From: Colimorpha sp034178965
Lineage (GTDB): Bacteria > Bacteroidota > Bacteroidia > Bacteroidales > P3
DNA length: 7,130 bases
Direction of reading: 5' to 3'
NCBI GenBank assembly: GCA_034178965.1
Contig: JAXFQM010000010.1
Span: 1 to 7,130, forward strand
Below, piece by piece: positions 1 through 6,642 of this stretch (position 1 is the stretch's first letter; each line of letters starts with the position of its first letter). Under the pieces are notes generated by a model. The model was not told the DNA's origin. It did no database searches and worked only from the letters and a program-made list of their open reading frames with translations. The position numbers and the translations under genes were made by a program.

Positions 1-27
1 AGGTAAGTGGGATATGTGTGCCGCCTC

Positions 28-41
28 GGTGCCCGCGCACC
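28..41 (-). other. Small perfect hairpin at the end of the TPR gene
   Basis: A perfect inverted repeat with 5-bp arms (GGTGC / GCACC) and a 4-base loop begins in the last base of the TPR stop codon. No T run follows it in the direction of transcription, so it does not meet the usual criteria for a factor-independent terminator. It could be a weak 3'-end structure or chance in GC-rich sequence. The remaining bases to the window edge (1-27) show no start codon or RNA gene that I can support. Confidence 0.25.
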
Positions 42-1846
42 TAACGCGCCCTCTTAAGTTCACCATAGCGCCTTCGAGCTCGTTCCACGTAAAGGCTGGA
101 GGGATAGTCCAAGATGATTTTCTCATAGCACTCCATTGCGCACCTCACGTTTTGCAGTTGGTTTTCGTTCAACTCCGCCCGCATCATCCAAGCGTCGTCG
201 GCCAAAATGTCGTTGCCATATAATTCCACCAATTGCGAAAGCAAACTGTCGGCAGCGGCATATCGCCCCTGCTTCATTCGTATTTTCGCCTTCTGCATCA
301 GCACCTCATCGAAGATGGGATGTGACAACGACAGCATAGTTATGGTGTCGAAGGCTTGCCATGCCTCTTCCAAACGGCCTCGGTAGAGGAGTAGGTCGGC
401 GGCGGCGTAACGCTCCAACATGGTATAGGTGCTGTCGTCTTCCATATTGTCGCTAATGAGCAACGAAAGTTGCATGGCGTCGTTGGCGACGAGCTTGGAG
501 GTGGAGGCACGCAACACGTCCAATTGCGCCTTGGCCCAGCCAAAGTCATGATTGAAGTAGGAAAGGCGTGCGTTTTTTAGTTTGGCTTGCGCCCCTGTCA
601 CGTCGTTGCTGCTGGCCTTCTCCACTTGGCTGTATAGCAGCGAAGCGTCCCATATCTCCCCTGCAAAGAGCAGCAGATCGCCTAATTCCAACTTCGTCTC
701 GTTCAGCGTTGCCTTGTCCAATTGGGGCATCTCTATCACGTCATAGAGCAGGTCGCTGGCCTTTTGCAGATCTCCTCCGCTATAGGCCAACAGGTTGGCT
801 TCGTTGCGCATCAGCGTGGCGGTAAGCGGCGACTTGCCCAAATCCGCCAAAGCGTTGTCGTAGTCCTTGATGATTTTTCCCAAATCTTTGGGGGATATGG
901 CATAGTTTTTGTTCAACTGCAGGAAGCGAGCGTCGAGTTCCCCTACCCTTGCGTTGAAATATAAATCGTGCTCCCTGCCTTTGCGCACAAGATATTGGTA
1001 GCCTTCTATTGCCGTGGCATATTCGCCGTTATTTTGCGCTATCTGCGCCACCCTCAACACTTGCTGCCCGCCATCATCCTTAAAGCGGGCATCCACCGCC
1101 TTGGCCTGCGTCAAGGCAAAAGGAAAGTCATTCTGCTGCAAGCAGAACCAAATCATCATCTCCACGTAGAGACTATTCTCGGGATTTTTCCTCAACCTGC
1201 TGGACAATGCGCCGCGCAAGCCCTCCGCCAAGGCGGGATTTGAGGTTTCTTGCAACGCTCGTTGTAATGAAAGTTGTATGTTTCCCATGCTTCCAGGGGT
1301 CTTGTCTAACAAATCGAAATATTCCTGCATCATTTGCTCATATAGACCCTGCCTTTCATACAACGTGGCGAGTTCCATCACATAGAGGTACGGATTGTTC
1401 GTCCTCTCCCTTGCAGTCAAATAGGTCTTCACGGCCCAGTCCAAATGCCCCGTTTGAGTAAACGCCTCGGCCAAATCACCCACCTGGTTTCCGTCAAACC
1501 CCACCTTGTCCACCGCATTATTAAACATCTTCTCCGCTTTTCTCTTTTGGCCTTGCTTTAGGTACAACTCGCCCATGTCCACATACAGGGCCAAATCTCC
1601 CTTTGCTTGCCGCATGCGTCTCTGCGTCAACTTTTCCGCGTCTCTGTATCGCTCTTCGGCCACATAGCACCTGTAGAGCATTTGGTAGTAGAAGGCGTTG
1701 CTGGTTTTATCATACAAAACTTCATATAGCGTTGTTGCCTTGTCATATTCCTTGTTTTGAAGATAATACGAGGCCATTTGCTCGTCGCTCTGCTGCGCAA
1801 TGACGAGTAGCGGTAAGAGGAAGAGGAAAAGAGTCAGCCGCTTCAT
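41..1846 (-). CDS. Secreted tetratricopeptide-repeat (TPR) protein
   Basis: This 601-residue protein begins with a signal peptide: MKR, then a hydrophobic core at residues 4-16, then a likely signal peptidase I cut after A17 (VIA|QQ). There is no lipobox cysteine, so it is probably periplasmic. The mature part is almost all helical TPR-like repeats. The clearest are near residues 24-56, 86-117, 120-150, 155-184, 262-290, 385-412, 513-545 and 553-588. The final repeat (CYEKIILDYPSS, then an Ala/Arg-rich helix) resembles those of outer-membrane assembly and cell-division TPR proteins such as BamD and CpoB. No enzymatic domain is visible, so a scaffolding or protein-binding role is inferred and the partner is unknown. 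Its ATG overlaps the dxr stop in an ATGA arrangement. No Shine-Dalgarno lies upstream, so translation is probably coupled to dxr. The stop is TAG. Confidence 0.9.
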   Translation of the reverse strand: MKRLTLFLFLLPLLVIAQQSDEQMASYYLQNKEYDKATTLYEVLYDKTSNAFYYQMLYRCYVAEERYRDAEKLTQRRMRQAKGDLALYVDMGELYLKQGQKRKAEKMFNNAVDKVGFDGNQVGDLAEAFTQTGHLDWAVKTYLTARERTNNPYLYVMELATLYERQGLYEQMMQEYFDLLDKTPGSMGNIQLSLQRALQETSNPALAEGLRGALSSRLRKNPENSLYVEMMIWFCLQQNDFPFALTQAKAVDARFKDDGGQQVLRVAQIAQNNGEYATAIEGYQYLVRKGREHDLYFNARVGELDARFLQLNKNYAISPKDLGKIIKDYDNALADLGKSPLTATLMRNEANLLAYSGGDLQKASDLLYDVIEMPQLDKATLNETKLELGDLLLFAGEIWDASLLYSQVEKASSNDVTGAQAKLKNARLSYFNHDFGWAKAQLDVLRASTSKLVANDAMQLSLLISDNMEDDSTYTMLERYAAADLLLYRGRLEEAWQAFDTITMLSLSHPIFDEVLMQKAKIRMKQGRYAAADSLLSQLVELYGNDILADDAWMMRAELNENQLQNVRCAMECYEKIILDYPSSLYVERARRRYGELKRAR

Positions 1847-2976
1847 TGCACTACGTTTCGGGTTTCGCGGTCTGTGTCAAAAAGGTCGGTGAGCGAGGGC
1901 TTGGGAACGAAAGGACACTTAGCCATCGCGTCGGCAATGAAGTCGGCGATGCCCAAAAAAGGCAGACTGCCTTCTATAAAACGTTGCACTGCCACCTCTC
2001 CAGCGGCATTTAGTATGCACGGCATGTTGCCGCCCTTGGCAATGGCTTCGTAGGCCAGGGGAAGGCAGCGAAACGTATCCGTGTCGGGCTTCTCGAAGGT
2101 TAAGTTCGGGTGGTTGAGGAAACTGAAACGGGGAAGATGGCTCTCTATGCGCTCGGGAAAGGTGAAAGCATACTGGATGGGCGTCTCCATTGTGGCGCTT
2201 CCTAATTGCGCCTTTATGCTTCCGTCTTTATATTGCACCGCGCTATGCAAGATGCTTTGCGGGTGGACCCACACCTCTATTTGTTCGGCGTCAACGCCGA
2301 ACAACCATTTTGCCTCTATCACCTCCAATCCCTTGTTGAGGAGCGTGGCGCTATCTATGGTTATCTTGGGGCCCATTTTCCACGTGGGGTGTTCCAGAGC
2401 TTCCTCCAATGTCACTCGCTCCAATTCCTGGCGCGTCTTGCCACGGAATGGGCCACCTGAAGCCGTAAGTAATATTTTGTCCACCTCGCTGCACTCTCCT
2501 ATCAGCGACTGGAAGATAGCACTATGCTCGCTGTCTACGGGCAAGATGCTTGCACGGTGCCTTCTTGCTTCATTAGCCACTATCTCTCCCGCCACCACCA
2601 TGGTTTCCTTATTGGCCAAGGCCACTGTCTTGCCTTGCTCTATGGCTCGCAGCGTGGGGCGCAAACCCGCAAAACCCACTATGGCTCCCAACACCATGTC
2701 TATCGTGTCCATCTCCATGATGTCGCAGATGCTTTCCTCTCCGGAAAACACCTTCACGTCTGTGTCTTTCAACGCCTCGCGCACCTGCGCATATTTAGAC
2801 TTGTCGGCTATGACCACCATATTGGGGTCAAATTCGCGAGCCTGACGAATAAGCAGGTCCGCGTTGCCTCCCGCCACCAACGCCTCTGCGCGAAACAGTG
2901 TGGGATTGCGTCGTATCACGTTCAGTGCCTGAACTCCAATGGAACCTGTTGAACCCAGTATTGCGATACTCTTCAT
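1843..2976 (-). CDS. dxr: 1-deoxy-D-xylulose 5-phosphate reductoisomerase
   Basis: Dxr (IspC) converts 1-deoxy-D-xylulose 5-phosphate plus NADPH into 2-C-methyl-D-erythritol 4-phosphate. It is the first committed cytosolic step of the MEP isoprenoid pathway and the target of fosmidomycin. The 377-residue product has the N-terminal NADPH-binding loop GSTGSIG (8-14) and the metal and substrate motif VDSEHSAIFQ (D148, S149, E150). It also has TASGGPFR (S173), HPTWKMG (H196, W199), DSATLLNKGLE (S209, N214, K215, metal ligand E218) and the mobile loop WVHPQSILHS (H244). All catalytic positions known from E. coli Dxr are present, and the length is close to the family norm (E. coli 398). I chose the ATG at 2976 because it gives MKSIAILGSTGSIG, the usual family N-terminus. 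An in-frame ATG at 3006 would add ten residues (MCPKPSNTTT) and has AGGAGG only 2 nt upstream, too close to be ideal. The gene overlaps the following TPR gene by 4 bp. Confidence 0.97.
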   Translation of the reverse strand: MKSIAILGSTGSIGVQALNVIRRNPTLFRAEALVAGGNADLLIRQAREFDPNMVVIADKSKYAQVREALKDTDVKVFSGEESICDIMEMDTIDMVLGAIVGFAGLRPTLRAIEQGKTVALANKETMVVAGEIVANEARRHRASILPVDSEHSAIFQSLIGECSEVDKILLTASGGPFRGKTRQELERVTLEEALEHPTWKMGPKITIDSATLLNKGLEVIEAKWLFGVDAEQIEVWVHPQSILHSAVQYKDGSIKAQLGSATMETPIQYAFTFPERIESHLPRFSFLNHPNLTFEKPDTDTFRCLPLAYEAIAKGGNMPCILNAAGEVAVQRFIEGSLPFLGIADFIADAMAKCPFVPKPSLTDLFDTDRETRNVVQ

Positions 2977-3229
2977 TGTGGTCGTATTTGATGGTTTGGG
3001 GCACATAGCCTCCTACCGCGTTTTGTCAAAGATGGCTGTTATTTATCGTCTCCTGACGTTTCCGGGAGGGTTGCTCCCAAACAGAACGTCGTGCAAGAGG
3101 CGATGTCAAGGCGGGAAACGCAGCCAAATGGCATACTGCATAACGCCGCATCTGACCCAAAGGCGTTGAGATGTTCTCTGTAACTCATTGTTTCTCATAA
3201 AAAGGGACGGGAAATCATCCTTTCTCTCC
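2977..3229 (-). other. Spacer between the M23 peptidase gene and dxr
   Basis: These 253 bases hold no gene that I can support. Just past the M23 stop, GGGA..TCCC followed by five T (3199-3230, minus strand) could form a weak imperfect terminator. A perfect 5-bp hairpin (GGGAG/CTCCC) lies at 3064-3078. CATCTTTG at 3034-3027 differs by one base from the Bacteroidetes -7 box TAnnTTTG and sits about 50 bases upstream of the chosen dxr start, but there is no TTTG at -33. AGGAGG lies at 3014-3009. A 30-codon ATG-to-TGA reading frame (3106-3198, minus) has no ribosome-binding site and no family I recognise for certain. The base composition is less AT-rich than the promoter spacer near 6450, which is unusual for an untranslated leader here. 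Confidence 0.5.
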
Positions 3230-4180
3230 CTAAAAACTGATGTATTGTAATGGGTTTACCGCCACGCCGTTCATCCAAAGCTCGAAATGGAGGTGCGGGC
3301 CGCTGGTCAACTCTCCGCTATTGCCTATGAAAGCGATGGGTTCCCCTGCATGCACCACATCTCCCATGCGACGCAGCAGTGCACTGTTGTGTTTATATAC
3401 GCTGATGTAGCCTCCTGCGTGCTGCAAGGCTATCACGTACCCTGTTTCCACCGTAAATCCAGAAAAAATCACGGTGCCGCTCATGGTAGCTTTCACCGCC
3501 TCGCCTCCAGCACCTGCTATATCCACACCATAGTGTTTGGTTTTTGCATCGAAGAGAGCTATCACCTTGCCTTTCACTGGTGTAAAAAAGAGTTGTGGGA
3601 TTTCTTGCACGGCCGTAGGAGGAACATGATGTATTTTTTTTTCGTTTTCTTTCTTAACAGGTCGCACAGAATATTGGTCCTCTCTCTCCACCTCCACTCG
3701 CAACAGAGAGTCATCCTTGCTACGATGATAGTCTCCCGCCGCCACTTTGGGCACTACCTTGTTCTCTTGGTTGCTCTTTGACGAGTCGCGCCGTAGGTCG
3801 TCAGGGTTTTGCCCCATCATGATGGCCTTGATGTCGGCCAGTTGACGTTCCTGGTTAGCCAGTTCTTGCTCCAACGAATCGATGACGAGCGCGTTTTGGT
3901 ATGCCTGCTTGGTGACGCGCGTGTTGCTGTAGCCAGGGATGAGTTCCCGCAGCGGCGTGAAAGCGATGAGCAGAGCTGTGAGCAAGATGAGTACAATGAT
4001 GGCAGCGCCGACGGTGACGAATAGGTTCATGCCCGTGAGTTGGAACGAGAACTTCTCTTTATAAGTATCCTCGTCCATCACCACAAAACGGTGACGGTTC
4101 TTCATCACGTCCTTTAAGGCATCCTTGTGCGACCCCAGCTTGTGGAAGAAGTCGCCTATCTTTTGTCCTATTTTCTTCAT
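3230..4180 (-). CDS. M23-family (LytM-type) membrane-anchored peptidase
   Basis: This is a zinc metallopeptidase of the LytM/lysostaphin family, expected to cut peptide cross-links in peptidoglycan in the periplasm. The 316-residue product (numbered here from the TTG one codon upstream, so M is residue 2) has a cytosolic N-terminus of about 50 residues. One membrane helix follows at about 54-75, then a short coiled coil at about 95-122, a charged linker at about 125-190, and the peptidase domain at about 199-317. The metal and catalytic set is complete: HYGVD (H217, D221), YKH (H265) and GPHLHFE (H297, H299), so it is predicted active rather than a degenerate EnvC/NlpD-type activator. I chose the ATG at 4180; the upstream TTG has no advantage. 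AAGG lies about 10 bases before the ATG. A run of nine A in the linker (around residues 181-184) is a possible slippage site. M23 genes of this build next to dxr are common in Bacteroidales. Confidence 0.93.
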   Translation of the reverse strand: MKKIGQKIGDFFHKLGSHKDALKDVMKNRHRFVVMDEDTYKEKFSFQLTGMNLFVTVGAAIIVLILLTALLIAFTPLRELIPGYSNTRVTKQAYQNALVIDSLEQELANQERQLADIKAIMMGQNPDDLRRDSSKSNQENKVVPKVAAGDYHRSKDDSLLRVEVEREDQYSVRPVKKENEKKIHHVPPTAVQEIPQLFFTPVKGKVIALFDAKTKHYGVDIAGAGGEAVKATMSGTVIFSGFTVETGYVIALQHAGGYISVYKHNSALLRRMGDVVHAGEPIAFIGNSGELTSGPHLHFELWMNGVAVNPLQYISF

Positions 4181-4202
4181 CAACGTTTACCTTGGCATTT
4201 CA

Positions 4203-4246
4203 ATAGGAAAGAGGGCTGTGGCAAAATCGCACGCCCTCTTCCCTAT
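4203..4246 (-). promoter_or_regulatory. Strong intergenic RNA hairpin between ppiD-like gene and M23 gene
   Basis: Two 14-base arms (4203-4216 and 4233-4246) are inverted copies with one difference. In the minus-strand transcript this becomes a G-U wobble, so all 14 pairs form. Above them a one-base bulge and a GUG/CAC trio extend the stem, capped by a U-rich loop. The stem begins about 31 nt after the ppiD stop and ends 22 nt before the M23 ATG. No U run follows, so a classical intrinsic terminator is unlikely. A 3'-end stabilising or RNase-processing structure, an attenuator, or a translation-modulating structure are the reasonable options. That pairing is complete only in the direction of transcription supports a role as RNA rather than as a DNA operator. 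Confidence 0.6.
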
Positions 4247-4277
4247 GGCCTATCTCAATTTGCAGTCTTTTCTTCGA

Positions 4278-6407
4278 TTAGAAGAACTTGTTGCGCTGGT
4301 CCACGATATCGGCTCTCATGCGCAGTGCGCTCAACACGCCTTGGCCTTTTTGCATGAAACTTTGGCGCATTTGGGACTGCACGCCTTCTGGCGTGAGAGC
4401 CTCGCGCGTGGCAATGCTGTCTATTTGCATCACATACACGCCGCTGGCACCCTCCACGGGGCCTAACACGGTCATATTTTTCTTGCTGGCGTTGAGGGCC
4501 ACGGTGGCTTGCACCTTGGGCTCCATACCAAATTTGCCAAAATAATACCCATCGAAGGATACGTCGCTCACGGTGTCCACCACGGTGCCCATTGCGGAGG
4601 CAATGGAGGCGAGGTCCTTATGGGCTTTCATGGCCTCCGCCGCTTTCTTTACAGCCAACATACCCTTTTTCCGTATGCGCACACCCTGTTCCATGAAAGG
4701 TCGCACTTGGTCGAGAGTGGCATAGCCTTTCTCGAAAACATCCTTTAGTGCCGCCACCACATACATATTGTCGGCTGTAAACACCTGGTCGGCCACAGCG
4801 CCTTTCTCAGGAGCGTCGTTCGTGCTACCAAAAGCCCACCGCACTATCTCGCGACCATTTTGCACGCCCCCTATGCTTTGACTCATCAGCGTAACATTGT
4901 CAGTGCGCACTTGCAGGTTTTGCTTTTGTGCGGCCTGCAACATGGCGGCGTGGCTACGGTTTTGTCCTGCGAACTGGTTTGCGGCGTTGTAGGCCGCTTT
5001 CTCGGTGGCATCGCTGGCCACGATATTCTTGGCTATCATCGCCACGCGGTATTTCTTTTGCGGTGCGGTTTTCCCCGTGACCTTCACTATCATGTAGCCG
5101 TATTTCTGCGGGTGCTCCATCAGAAAATAGCCGTCGACGGGCGTTTCAAGTACGCGTTCGTTCATGAAACCATACCCGCCGTCCAAGGCCCAACCCATGT
5201 CGCCGTTATCCTGCTTGTTGTCGCTATATTGTTGCACGGCCTGTTCAAAGGCGAGTCCTTTCTTTAGATGCTCCATCACTGTGTCGGCCAATGCTTTGGC
5301 TTGTTCGGGGTTACGCGTAACGTTTCCACCTGCGGTATTGTTCATAACCCAAATGGCACTGGCACGCAGGCTGTCTGGACGCATCTGAATGTCTTGCACC
5401 TTGGCCATAATCCACGTATTGTTGATCACTCTTGGTTCGATGTATGTACCTGCTCCCGTGCGCATAATAACGCTGTCCAACGGGGCATAAAAGTCGGAAG
5501 CGTGGTGCCACGTGCTGTCATAACTTTGGTCGCTTTCGCTATTGACGAAGAAACCGAAGTCAAGACTGCTGGCCGTGTCCATGGTCTGAAACTCCGCCCA
5601 AGTGTTCCGCACCTCTTCTTCTATCTTAGCATAGTCTTGTTGAGTAGGTTCTATAGGGAACACCACATAGTCCAATTGTCGCATCTCGTCCATTACGCGG
5701 TATTCCGCTTTGTGCTCTTCATAGTAGTTCTTATAGTCTTCCTCTCCAGGGGTAGCCTGGTCGTCGGGAATGCTGGCATATGAAATGGCGGCCACTTTCA
5801 CACGGCTGTTAGCAGCGTCTAACTCTGCTATCTTGGCCGCCATAGCCTTGGGCATGTACATGGCTTGGCCGATGAGGGTGCTGAATTTTTGTTGCTTGCG
5901 GTCCTGCGTCACCACTTTCTCTATTTCAACCCATTGTTGCTTGGCAGCAGTGTCCAACTGGTCGAAGTTCTCGGTGTAGTATTGAATAGCCTGCTTGTTG
6001 TAGACGCCAGTTTGCGGGTCGGTGAATATCTGCTTGAGATAGGGATGAATAAATTCACCTCCATACATGTCGCTCAATTCCGCTTCGCTGAGTCTGATGC
6101 CAAGTTTGTCGTATTGCTCGCCCATCAATATTTCCTGCAACAACTGGTTCCACACTTGGTCGCGCACTTGATATTCCTGTTCGCTGGTCAACGAGACGAG
6201 CCCTTGGTTGCGCATCACTTGGCTCTTCATATCCTCGTAGAGAGTTTCAAAACGCTGGTTGGTGACGGTGTTGCCGTTAATCGTTCCCATATCGGGGATG
6301 CCGCCTCTGTTTTTAGTAAGGTCGCCTAATATGAAGGCGATGGTGGCTACGCCGACCAAAACGACGGCAATCCACGAATGTTTTCTAATGTTGCCAATGA
6401 CTCCCAT
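4278..6407 (-). CDS. ppiD: PpiD-like periplasmic chaperone with SurA-type and parvulin-type domains
   Basis: Proteins of this family are inner-membrane-anchored chaperones that meet newly exported proteins at the Sec exit and help outer-membrane protein folding. The 709-residue product starts MGVIGNIRKHSWIAVV, with a short positive tail and a single membrane helix at about 12-28 that acts as a signal anchor. A SurA_N-type chaperone region follows at about 37-200. A parvulin-like (rotamase) domain spans about 345-445: RAS-I-V at 348, an ALADTVMEHLKKG helix, FEQAVQQYSDN, GDMGWALDGG, and GYMIVKVTG at 437. A second alpha/beta module runs from about 453 to 575, and a C-terminal part reaches 709. 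Size and order match Bacteroidales 'peptidylprolyl isomerase' proteins. Both signature histidines of active parvulins are replaced: A351 where RASHILV has His, and M439 where GYHIIKV has His. Isomerase activity is therefore doubtful, as reported for E. coli PpiD. The gene has its own Bacteroidetes-type promoter. Confidence 0.92.
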   Translation of the reverse strand: MGVIGNIRKHSWIAVVLVGVATIAFILGDLTKNRGGIPDMGTINGNTVTNQRFETLYEDMKSQVMRNQGLVSLTSEQEYQVRDQVWNQLLQEILMGEQYDKLGIRLSEAELSDMYGGEFIHPYLKQIFTDPQTGVYNKQAIQYYTENFDQLDTAAKQQWVEIEKVVTQDRKQQKFSTLIGQAMYMPKAMAAKIAELDAANSRVKVAAISYASIPDDQATPGEEDYKNYYEEHKAEYRVMDEMRQLDYVVFPIEPTQQDYAKIEEEVRNTWAEFQTMDTASSLDFGFFVNSESDQSYDSTWHHASDFYAPLDSVIMRTGAGTYIEPRVINNTWIMAKVQDIQMRPDSLRASAIWVMNNTAGGNVTRNPEQAKALADTVMEHLKKGLAFEQAVQQYSDNKQDNGDMGWALDGGYGFMNERVLETPVDGYFLMEHPQKYGYMIVKVTGKTAPQKKYRVAMIAKNIVASDATEKAAYNAANQFAGQNRSHAAMLQAAQKQNLQVRTDNVTLMSQSIGGVQNGREIVRWAFGSTNDAPEKGAVADQVFTADNMYVVAALKDVFEKGYATLDQVRPFMEQGVRIRKKGMLAVKKAAEAMKAHKDLASIASAMGTVVDTVSDVSFDGYYFGKFGMEPKVQATVALNASKKNMTVLGPVEGASGVYVMQIDSIATREALTPEGVQSQMRQSFMQKGQGVLSALRMRADIVDQRNKFF

Positions 6408-6443
6408 TGTACTCTTATAATTTTATTTTCAGTTCATTATGTT

Positions 6444-6468
6444 AGCAAGTTTTTTTTCCCTCCTTGCT
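6444..6468 (-). promoter_or_regulatory. Hairpin in the ppiD-like leader
   Basis: In the transcribed strand, AGCAAG and CTTGCT (6 bp, perfect) flank a 13-base loop made of GAGGG followed by eight A. The element lies between the -7 box and the ppiD ATG. The loop places an AAGGAGGG stretch partly inside the structure, too far (about 50 nt) from the ATG to act as its ribosome-binding site. Downstream of it the leader has a two-codon frame ATG-AAC-TGA (6437-6429). Whether any of this regulates translation is unknown. Confidence 0.3.
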
Positions 6469-6479
6469 TTTTGAAGATG

Positions 6480-6487
6480 CAAAGGTA
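6480..6487 (-). promoter_or_regulatory. Bacteroidetes-type -7 promoter box for the ppiD-like gene
   Basis: The minus strand reads TACCTTTG then CA, an exact match to the Bacteroidetes primary-sigma -7 consensus TAnnTTTG. A clear TTTG at the expected -33 position is missing, although the area is AT-rich. Transcription would start a few bases downstream, near 6473-6475, giving a leader of about 65-70 nt before the ATG at 6407. The ATG is preceded by A/T-rich sequence without a Shine-Dalgarno, which is usual in this phylum. Between this box and the nrdJ stop (6488-6642) I see no gene and no convincing terminator. Confidence 0.75.
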
Positions 6488-6642
6488 CGAAGAATTTTTG
6501 AAATGCACATTTTTTCATTGAAGTTTTCGGCATTTTTTGCATGTGTTTGGAAAGGTGTTTTGAGCGTCGCGGGGAGGGTTACTATCCCATTCGTTGCGCT
6601 GTATCGACATTGCTTCCTCATCGCCAGCCACCCATCCTGCAT

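Noticed and set aside
2081..2845. 254-codon plus-strand open frame opposite dxr
   Set aside because: It lies wholly antisense to a complete, motif-confirmed dxr. Its Ser/Leu/Ile-rich product shows no domain and no ribosome-binding site, so it is a shadow of the codon bias of the real gene.
3085..3110. TTGACA on the minus strand resembling a sigma-70 -35 box
   Set aside because: There is no TATAAT-like -10 at the right distance, and Bacteroidetes primary promoters use a TTTG / TAnnTTTG pattern instead.
3287..3781. 164-codon plus-strand frame opposite the M23 gene
   Set aside because: It is antisense to the catalytic domain and linker of a convincing M23 peptidase. The His/Cys/Phe-rich product looks like the complement of real codons.
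4181..4183. TTG start one codon upstream of the M23 ATG
   Set aside because: The adjacent ATG at 4180 is a stronger start and fits the usual family beginning; TTG is not needed.
5268..6329. Plus-strand frames of 154-171 codons opposite the ppiD-like gene
   Set aside because: They are antisense to a complete 709-residue gene with clear domains. No start signals or family features are visible.
6442..6642. 66-codon minus-strand frame between nrdJ and ppiD
   Set aside because: It runs through the -7 promoter box and the leader of the ppiD-like gene. It has no ribosome-binding site and a low-complexity Lys/Ser/Thr composition with no recognisable family.
6540..6642. Search for an nrdJ terminator
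   Set aside because: Only short, poorly paired GGG/CCC stems occur and none is followed by a T run, so no terminator is called.
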